Below, in pieces: positions 58,543 to 64,000 of a DNA stretch of 64,000 nucleotides. Each line of letters starts with the position of its first letter. Positions within the stretch are counted from its first letter, which is position 1. The stretch is taken from NCBI GenBank assembly GCA_016712265.1, contig JADJRJ010000031.1:1364001-1428000 (forward strand). The letters run 5' to 3'. The position numbers were made by a program, and so were the translations under genes. The notes beneath the pieces were generated by a model. That model saw nothing but the letters and a program-made list of their open reading frames with translations. It made no database searches and was not told the origin of the DNA. The stretch comes from Gemmatimonadota bacterium. GTDB taxonomy: Bacteria; Gemmatimonadota; Gemmatimonadetes; Gemmatimonadales; Gemmatimonadaceae.

Positions 58543-59948
58543 CTAACGCTCGCTGGTTCGGTCCAGGACTCTGTAGTCGACGATCACCGGCCGATGGTCC
58601 GAGCCGACGTCTCCGGCAACCCGCGCCCGGATCGGACGGACGCCAGTACTGCTGAACACATGATCAATCCGAAGCCGGATCCAGCCATTGTAGCGCGTGT
58701 AGCCGAAACCGCTCCCCAACCGATCAAACGCGTTCGTCAGGTCTCCAAAGCTGTCCCTGAGGTTGCGGCTTTCCGGGGGGGCGTTGAAGTCCCCAACGAT
58801 CAGCATGGGGATGACGCCACCGTCGGCAAACGCGCGCTCGACGCGCCTCCATCTCCCGGATATCCATGTTGTCCCGAAGCCGCGTCAGGTCCGGGTCACC
58901 TTCGGCGACGGATTCGAGCCCTTCCGGGCTGTTTCGAGATGAAGGTTTGTCACCCCGAGGAGCCCAGCCGGGGTTTCGAGGACATAGCGTGACGTACCCA
59001 GCACCTCCCGCACCTGTACGCTCGGCGCCCCGCACGCGCTCGAGGTCGTCCCGGTTCATCGACTGTGCGTCCTTGATGGGAAAACGGGACAGCAGGCACA
59101 GGGGATTTGCGTCGTGCGAGTGCCAACGGGGGATCGTACGGATCACGGCCTGGAGCGCGGGGCCGCATTCCTGGAACGCCAGGATATCCGGCTTCCATAA
59201 GTCCATGAGCGCGACGAGCTCAGGCGCGACAACGCTGCCACCGCCCGCGTTCAGGGTCACAATCCGCAGGGGCTCGCCAGATGGTGCGGGGAACCAGCTG
59301 CGGAGGCCGAGCTGGAAGCCCATGATGGGGCCAAGGACGATCCCGACGGAGAGGAGGTTGGGCACCAGCAAGGGGCGCCAGACAGCGAGGGAGAGCAGGC
59401 CGAGCCCGACGGCGGGGACCAGGTATGTCCAGCGGCCCGCGTAAAGCAGGACGGTCGCCGGAATCCAGCGGTCCCCAAGTGTTGGAAGCACCACCGCAAC
59501 GGCGGCCACGCCTGCGAGGAGAAACCAGGAGGCGATAGCGAGATAGAAGACAACCGGGCGTCGTTCGATCCATGGCTGCGCGAAGGGCCAGCTGTGCCGG
59601 ATGGCCCTCCCTAGTCGCTCGCGGATGGCGGTGACGCGATCGCGGAGTGACAGCGCGCGTTGCGCCACGTGCACGTACTGCGAGGGGGGTGCGCACGCGA
59701 TGCCGCGGCCGCATGGGACGCTTGCACTTCCAGCAGGTGATGACCTGGCCGAGATAGCGTTCGTCGACGTTGAACTGCTCGCCGCACTTGCAGGTGACCG
59801 CGATGGAGGGCAAAGGTGGCTGGCCGCTGGTCGAGGGTGGCTGCAGGCTGGAACCGGGGGCTGGGCGCTGGTGCTGCGGGGTGGGATCTTGGTGCGCGCG
59901 CGGGGGACTCGTGACCCCTTCCCCGCGCCGCGGGGGATAGGTATGCAA
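58543..59948 (-). pseudogene. Zinc-ribbon / membrane / endonuclease-exonuclease-phosphatase family protein with multiple frameshifts
   Basis: Pieces in different frames form one protein: a zinc ribbon (VTCKCGEQFNVDERYLGQVI then TCWKCKRPM), three transmembrane segments (VVFYLAIASWFLLAGVAAVA, VLLYAGRWTYLVPAVGLG, LLSVGIVLGPIMGFQLGL), and an EEP catalytic domain (LRIVTLNAGGGSVVAPELV, FQECGP, RYVLETPAGLLGVTNLHLET, MLIVGDFNAPPESRN, AGDVGSDHRPVIVDY). Four single-base changes are needed, at runs near 59684-59689, 59028-59031, 58919-58921 and 58847-58850. The start is uncertain (TTG at 59813 or 59948). EEP proteins are nucleases, phosphatases or lipid hydrolases; a membrane-anchored one is less usual. 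Whether the breaks are real cannot be told from sequence alone. Confidence 0.8.
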
Positions 59949-60010
59949 CCATCATTCCTGTCGCGACGGCAGGGGTCGCGCCGCGATGGGGAGCTATGAT
60001 TGCCCCGCCG

Positions 60011-60965
60011 TTACCGGGGCGGGGACGCCGGCACCGGGTCGTGCAGGGCGCCACGAAGGCCGAACATTGCGAGCAGTCGCCGACCCTCCGCGGGGGGCAG
60101 GACGGTGAGGGCGGTGGCGACCGCGTCCGCCACTGCGGCGTCCCTCCCAATGACGGTCGCGACCTGAGGCCCTCGCGTGCCGCGTCCTGTCGCGGGGTCC
60201 AGGATGTGCGATTCCCGGTGGCCGTCCACCACGATCTGTTGCTCGGTGGGTCCTGAGGTGGCCAGCGCGGCATTGGCCAACGCGCCAGCCAGCGCTGCCA
60301 TGGTCGTGTCGGCGAGGGGGGTCGCGATAGTCCATCCCGGCTTTCCTGGCGGTGCCTCGCCAACGACGAGGTCCCCACCGCCCTCGACGAGTGATTGTGG
60401 CGCCCCATGTTGCCGGAGCACGTCGAGCGCCCGCTGCAGGATGTACCCCTTTGCGATGCCGCCGAGGTCGAGTTGCATCCCCCGCGCGACGCAGTCGCAC
60501 GCGCCGGCCGAGCGTATCCACATCGAGGTGGGCATGTCCCACGCGCGCGCGCGCCGTGGCGAGCATGCGCGCGCCCGGCGGCGATCCGGTGTGTCGCGCG
60601 GCGCGCCACAGACGGGTGAGGGGGCCGATGGTCGGATCGAAGGCGCCGCGGCTTGCCCGTGCGACCTGCATCGCCTTCCCGAGGAGCTCGGCGAGTTCGG
60701 GGGACGTCGGTTGCCATCCGGTGCCCCCGGCCTCGAGACGCCGAAGTTCGCTTGTGGGGCGCCAGTCCGAAAAGACGTCTTCGAGGCGCGCGATCTCCCG
60801 GAAGGCCGCGGTCGCGGCCGCCCGGGCGTGTGCCTCGTTAGGCGACCAGAGGGTGATCCGGACGGCGACGCCGAGGTGGACTTCGCGGAAGGTGTGGGCC
60901 CGCAGGGTGGTGTCCGGCGCCACCGCGCCGGTCAGGAGCAGGAACCCCAGGAGAGCGGTAGACAT
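60011..60965 (-). pseudogene. apbE: FAD:protein FMN transferase (ApbE family), frameshifted
   Basis: ATG 60965 opens with MSTALLGFLLLTGAVAPDT, a short signal peptide. The N-terminal frame carries FREIARLEDVFSDWRPTSEL, LRRLEAGG and SRGAFDPTIGPLTRLW. At a C5 run (60479-60483; GGGGG on the coding strand) the frame changes to MQLDLGGIAKGYILQRALDV, VEGGGDLVVGEAPPGKPGW and ESHILDPATGRGTRG, ending at 60011. Removing one base joins RRAG to MQLDLGG, matching ApbE order (DxGGIAKG, GGD, H-DP-TG). ApbE attaches FMN to periplasmic flavoproteins such as Rnf/NQR subunits. Likely functional gene with a sequence indel. Confidence 0.87.
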
Positions 60966-60975
60966 TCCGGGCCGA

Positions 60976-60996
60976 AGGTAATACCGTCGTGGCACC
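60976..60996 (+). promoter_or_regulatory. Possible -10 element of the sulfatase-modifying-factor-like gene
   Basis: AAGGTAATACCGTCGTGGCACC directly precedes GTG 60997, and the divergent apbE starts at 60965. TAATAC is a good -10 match and leaves only about a dozen bases to the start codon, so the message may be leaderless or nearly so. Pattern only. Confidence 0.35.
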
Positions 60997-61803
60997 GTGA
61001 CCGCCCACCAGTTCCGGCGTTTCCTCGCCGCGTCCGTCCTCATGCTGGCGCCCCGTCTCTGGGGACAGGAGATCGTGCGCGACTCCATCCCCGGGACCCT
61101 GGTCACCATCGAGCTGGTGCGCGTCCCGGCCGGTGCCGTGACCGTGGCGGGATCGCGCCGCGACGTCCCGGGTTTCCTGCTCGGGCGGACCGAGGTGTCG
61201 TGGGATGCCTACGACGCCTTCACGATGAGTCGCGCGCCGTCGCCACGATATTCGCCAGCGGGTGCCGATGCGGTGGCGGGGCCGTCGCGTCCGTATGGCA
61301 ACCCGGACTATGGGTTCGGTCACGCCGGATACCCGGTCATTTCCGTGACGCGTGATGCGGCGATGGCGTTCTGCGCATGGCTGTCGTCGGTCACCGGCCA
61401 CAAGTATCGATTGCCGACCGAGGCGGAGTGGCAGCGCGCGGCGGACCTCGCGGGGAGTGGGACGGCAGACGGCGGGCGAGAGACGGCAGACGGCAGTCGG
61501 CGGACGGCAGAAGCGACGGCGAGTCGCATGCCCGGAGCTGGCACCAGGCCGGTGACGAGCGGGGCGCTGACCGCGCCGGGGATCTACCGCCTGTTCGGGA
61601 ACGTGGCGGAGTGGGTGATCCCTGATGATCGGGCGCTGGTCGTGCGGGGCGGGTCGTGGCAGGATCCTGCTGGGGCCGTGGGACCGTTGGCGCGCGCGCG
61701 GCAGGGGGAGAGCTGGAACGAGCGCGATCCACAAATTCCAAAAAGCAGCTGGTGGCTGAGTGATGGGCCCTTTGTAGGCTTTTGCATCGTGCGCGAGCCG
61801 TAA
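60997..61803 (+). CDS. Formylglycine-generating-enzyme family protein (SUMF1-like)
   Basis: 268 residues from GTG 60997, with a signal peptide (RRFLAASVLMLAPRLWGQ). FGE-sulfatase motifs: RVPAGAVTVAG, FLLGRTEVSWDAYDAF, YPVISVTRDAAMAFCAWLSS, GHKYRLPTEAEWQRAADLA, IYRLFGNVAEWV, and VRGGSWQDPAG. Between EAEW and GNVAEW the expected helix is replaced by a low-complexity stretch encoded by a GACGGCAGACGG-type repeat (61458-61520). The protein is shorter than FGE proper and lacks the terminal cysteine-rich region; many such relatives are non-catalytic. It is not adjacent to the sulfatase at 38.3 kb. Confidence 0.85.
   Translation: MTAHQFRRFLAASVLMLAPRLWGQEIVRDSIPGTLVTIELVRVPAGAVTVAGSRRDVPGFLLGRTEVSWDAYDAFTMSRAPSPRYSPAGADAVAGPSRPYGNPDYGFGHAGYPVISVTRDAAMAFCAWLSSVTGHKYRLPTEAEWQRAADLAGSGTADGGRETADGSRRTAEATASRMPGAGTRPVTSGALTAPGIYRLFGNVAEWVIPDDRALVVRGGSWQDPAGAVGPLARARQGESWNERDPQIPKSSWWLSDGPFVGFCIVREP
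61458..61520 (+). repeat. Short tandem repeat of GGCAGACGGCAG units inside the FGE-like gene
   Basis: The tract from 61458 contains repeated ACGGCAGACGG / GACGGCAGTCGG / CGGACGGCAG units of 6-7 bp periodicity. It keeps the reading frame and encodes a Thr/Ala/Asp/Gly/Arg-rich insertion (SGTADGGRETADGSRRTAEA) at a place where the family normally has a conserved helix-loop. A spread repetitive unit or slippage expansion are both possible. Confidence 0.7.
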
Positions 61804-61818
61804 CCCCAGGGAGGCGAG

Positions 61819-63105
61819 ATGTCCGGATATTCGCGACGTGATTTCGTGCAGGCGGGAGCGGGTGTGGCGGCGGGACTCGCCTTCGCGCGTCCGCTGCGGG
61901 CCATGCCGTGGGAGTCCGCGGCCACCATCAAGGTGGGGCTCGTCGGGTGCGGTGGTCGCGGGACCGGGGCGGCACGCGACTGCCTGCGGGGCAGCGAGGG
62001 TGTTGAGCTGGTCGCCGTCGGCGACCTCTTTGCGGACCGTGTGTCCAGCTGCCGCGAGCACCTCGCCAAAGCGGCGGCGGAGAATCCGGCGTTCGCCGCG
62101 AAGTACAAGGTGGACGACGGCCACGCGTTCAGCGGGATGGACGCGTACCAGAAGGTCCTCGCCAGCGGGATTGACCTCGTCATCCTTGCGACCCCACCGG
62201 GGTTCCGGCCCGTGCACTTTGCCGCGGCGGTCGACGCGGGCAAGCATGTCTTCATGGAGAAGCCGGTCGCGGTGGATCCCACCGGGGTCCGCGCCGTGAT
62301 CGCGGCCGCGGCTCGTGCCAAGGCGAAGGGACTTGCTGTGGTCGCCGGCACGCAGCGCCGCCACGACCCGTCGTATCGCGCGGTCATTGAACGTGTCCAT
62401 GGCGGCGCGATCGGCGAGCTCGTTTCCGGGCAGGTGTTCTGGAACCAGGGCGGGTTGTGGCACGCGGCGCGGCAAGCGGGGTGGAGCGACCTCGACTGGC
62501 AGGTGCGCAACTGGCTCTACTTCACCTGGCTCTCCGGCGACCATGTGGTGGAACAACACATCCACAACATCGACGTGGCCAATTGGGTCGTGGGGTCACA
62601 CCCGGTGCGCGCCGTGGGGGTCGGTGGGCGGCAATGGCGCACCGGGGCGGAACACGGGCACATCTTCGATCACTTCGCCGTGGACTTCGAGTATCCGGGC
62701 GGCGTGCACGTGACGAGCATGTGCCGCCAGATCGACGGCACGGCCGACCATGTGGGCGAGCAGTTCCGCGGGACGAAGGGAACGACCGACGCGGCCGAGA
62801 AGATCGTCGGGGCCAGTGCGTTCAGCTATGCCGGGGTGAAGGTGAACCCCTACGTGCAGGAGCACACCGACCTCATCGCCAGCATTCGCGATGGCAAGCC
62901 GCTCAACGAGGGGCAGCAGGTGGCGGAGAGCACCCTGTCGGCGATCATGGCCCGCGAGGCCGCGTATACCGGCCAGGTGATCACCTGGGACCAGCTGCTG
63001 GCGTCGACGCAGGACCTGACCCCGCCGGCGGGACAAGGGGCATACGCCGTTCCCCCCGTGCCCATGCCCGGGCGCACGAAGGTCGATCGGCGGTGGAGCG
63101 AATGA
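61819..63105 (+). CDS. Gfo/Idh/MocA-family oxidoreductase with Tat signal
   Basis: 428 residues. The N-terminus SRRDFVQAGAGVAAGLAFAR is a twin-arginine signal. The NAD(P)-binding motif is VGLVGCGGRGTGAARDCL; the conserved FMEKPVAVDPTGVRAVIAA holds the catalytic-region Lys. Later motifs include GDHVVEQHIHNIDVANWVVG and HFAVDFEYPGGVHVTSM. It is a periplasmic or secreted sugar-type dehydrogenase. The ribosome-binding site GGGAGGCGAG precedes the ATG. The stop overlaps the start of the TIM-barrel gene (ATGA), suggesting a two-enzyme sugar pathway. Confidence 0.93.
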   Translation: MSGYSRRDFVQAGAGVAAGLAFARPLRAMPWESAATIKVGLVGCGGRGTGAARDCLRGSEGVELVAVGDLFADRVSSCREHLAKAAAENPAFAAKYKVDDGHAFSGMDAYQKVLASGIDLVILATPPGFRPVHFAAAVDAGKHVFMEKPVAVDPTGVRAVIAAAARAKAKGLAVVAGTQRRHDPSYRAVIERVHGGAIGELVSGQVFWNQGGLWHAARQAGWSDLDWQVRNWLYFTWLSGDHVVEQHIHNIDVANWVVGSHPVRAVGVGGRQWRTGAEHGHIFDHFAVDFEYPGGVHVTSMCRQIDGTADHVGEQFRGTKGTTDAAEKIVGASAFSYAGVKVNPYVQEHTDLIASIRDGKPLNEGQQVAESTLSAIMAREAAYTGQVITWDQLLASTQDLTPPAGQGAYAVPPVPMPGRTKVDRRWSE

Positions 63106-64000
63106 CCATGGATCGCCGAGCCTTTGTTGAGTCCGGGTTGGTGGCTGGGCTTGCCGCTGCGGTCCCTGGAGGGGTCGAGGCGCAGGGCGGAGCCCCGCGG
63201 ACCTTCCGCCTGGCCTACGCGCCGCATTTCGGGATGTTCCGTGCGCATGCGGGCGAGGACGTCGTCGCGCAACTCGAGTTCATGGCCGCGGAAGGGTTCA
63301 CCGCGCTGGAAGACAACGGGATGCGGGAACGTCCGGTGGCCGAGCAGCAGCGCATCGCCGATGCGATGCGCCGGTTGAAGATGCGTATGGGAGTGTTCGT
63401 CGCCCATACCATCGGGTGGACGGCGCCGACCCTTGCCTCGGGGGATCCCGCCGCGCGCACGAAGTTCCTGGAGGAGGTGCGCGGGTCCGTCGATGTCGCG
63501 AAGCGGGTCGGGGCGACCTGGATGACCGTCGTCCCCGGGCACATCGACATGCGCCTGGAGATGCAGTACCAGACGGCCCACGTGATCGAGACGCTCAAGC
63601 GCGCGAGTGCGATCCTCGAACCGCATGGGCTGGTGATGGTGCTGGAGCCGCTGAACACGCTGCGCGACCATCCCGGCATGTTCTCACACGCATTCCGCAG
63701 GCCTATGCGATCTGCAAGGCGGTGGGGAGCCCGGCCTGCAAGATCCTGTTTGATGCCTACCACCAGCAGATCACCGAAGGGAATCTGATCCCGAACTTCG
63801 ATGCGGCGTGGGACGAGGTGGCGTACGTGCAGGTGGGGGACAACCCGGGGCGCAAGGAGCCATACACCGGGGAGGTGAACTACCAGAACGTGTTCTCCCA
63901 CTTGGTGCGGAAGGGCTTTCGTGGCATCGTGGGGATGGAGCACGGGAATGCGCGGCCTGGTCGTGAGGGGGAGCGCGCCGTGATCGACGCATACGTGCGG
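63102..64000 (+). pseudogene. Sugar phosphate isomerase/epimerase-like TIM barrel, frameshifted and cut by window end
   Basis: Starts at ATG 63102 overlapping the previous stop, with MTMDRRAFVESGLVAGLAAA, a probable Tat signal. The AP-endonuclease-2/hydroxypyruvate-isomerase fold shows in AYAPHFGMFRAHAGEDVVAQ, FMAAEGFTALEDNGMRERPV, LVMVLEPLNTLRDHPGMF. After 63683 the frame shifts: the next frame reads TRIPQAYAICKAVGSPACKI, LFDAYHQQITEGNLIPNFDA and FRGIVGMEHGNARPGREGER, the metal-binding part, to the window edge. Adding one base at TTCTCACA (63681-63687) joins them. It lies with the Gfo/Idh/MocA gene and probably acts on the same sugar. The 3' end is outside the window. Confidence 0.85.

Noticed and set aside
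60002..60020. GCCCCG/CGGGGC hairpin at the apbE stop as a terminator
   Set aside because: The 6-bp stem overlaps the stop codon and lacks a following U-tract, so it is too weak to call.

Overview
The window is GC-rich bacterial chromosome (near 68% GC by eye), densely coding, with many ATGA/GTGA start-stop overlaps. It carries numerous lipobox-bearing surface proteins built from Big2, PKD, cohesin-like and carboxypeptidase-regulatory-like modules, a TonB-dependent receptor and a predicted outer-membrane beta-barrel, so it comes from a diderm. Gene content and style fit Gemmatimonadota best; this is inference, since no rRNA or marker set is present. No rRNA, tRNA, CRISPR array or transposase was seen.

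Layout. (1) 1-7.7 kb, plus strand: a MoxR / DUF58 / BatA-like / large membrane protein / DUF4159 / membrane protein operon, translationally coupled to a histone-deacetylase-family hydrolase; the moxR gene is cut by the window edge inside its P-loop. (2) 7.9-15.8 kb: an orphan GvpL/GvpF-like protein, a zinc-ribbon Ser/Thr kinase, a methyltransferase, a DCC-family protein, primosomal helicase PriA, an acidic unknown, CcdA, and a glycine-zipper lipoprotein. (3) 15.9-38.3 kb: a surface-protein locus. It holds an RCC1 propeller fused to a beta-helix, a Big2 lipoprotein, a TonB receptor, and a set of lipoproteins that recombine a few shared modules: a new ~200-residue N-terminal domain, a shared C-terminal module, cohesin-like domains, and one protein with cohesin-like plus dockerin-like segments. 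Strong hairpin terminators separate the units. (4) 38.3-50.4 kb, minus strand: a glycan or exopolysaccharide cluster of eight tightly packed genes (UDP-GlcNAc 2-epimerase, GT39-like membrane protein, deacetylase-glycosyltransferase fusion, FAD oxidoreductase, deacetylase, asparagine synthase-like amidotransferase, UDP-sugar dehydrogenase, sulfatase-like hydrolase). (5) 50.8-64 kb: truncated globin, gamma-glutamyltransferase, outer-membrane barrel, MurQ-AnmK muropeptide recycling, PP2C phosphatase with a zinc-ribbon/FHA protein, an endonuclease/exonuclease/phosphatase-family protein, ApbE, a formylglycine-generating-enzyme-like protein, and Gfo/Idh/MocA with a sugar-isomerase-like TIM barrel.

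Two large-scale signals stand out. First, single-base indels in short homopolymers break at least six genes between 51.6 and 63.7 kb, while no gene before 51 kb is broken; this looks like uncorrected sequence at a contig end, or less likely gene decay. Second, nearly all CTAA/TTAG tetramers, which are rare here, lie in one context, CGTTAGGC/GCCTAACG, scattered through coding and non-coding DNA on both strands.

The most unusual biology is the surface-protein locus: cohesin-like modules on several lipoproteins next to a lipoprotein carrying dockerin-like calcium loops, with a TonB receptor and no cellulase, which could be a non-cellulosomal surface assembly.
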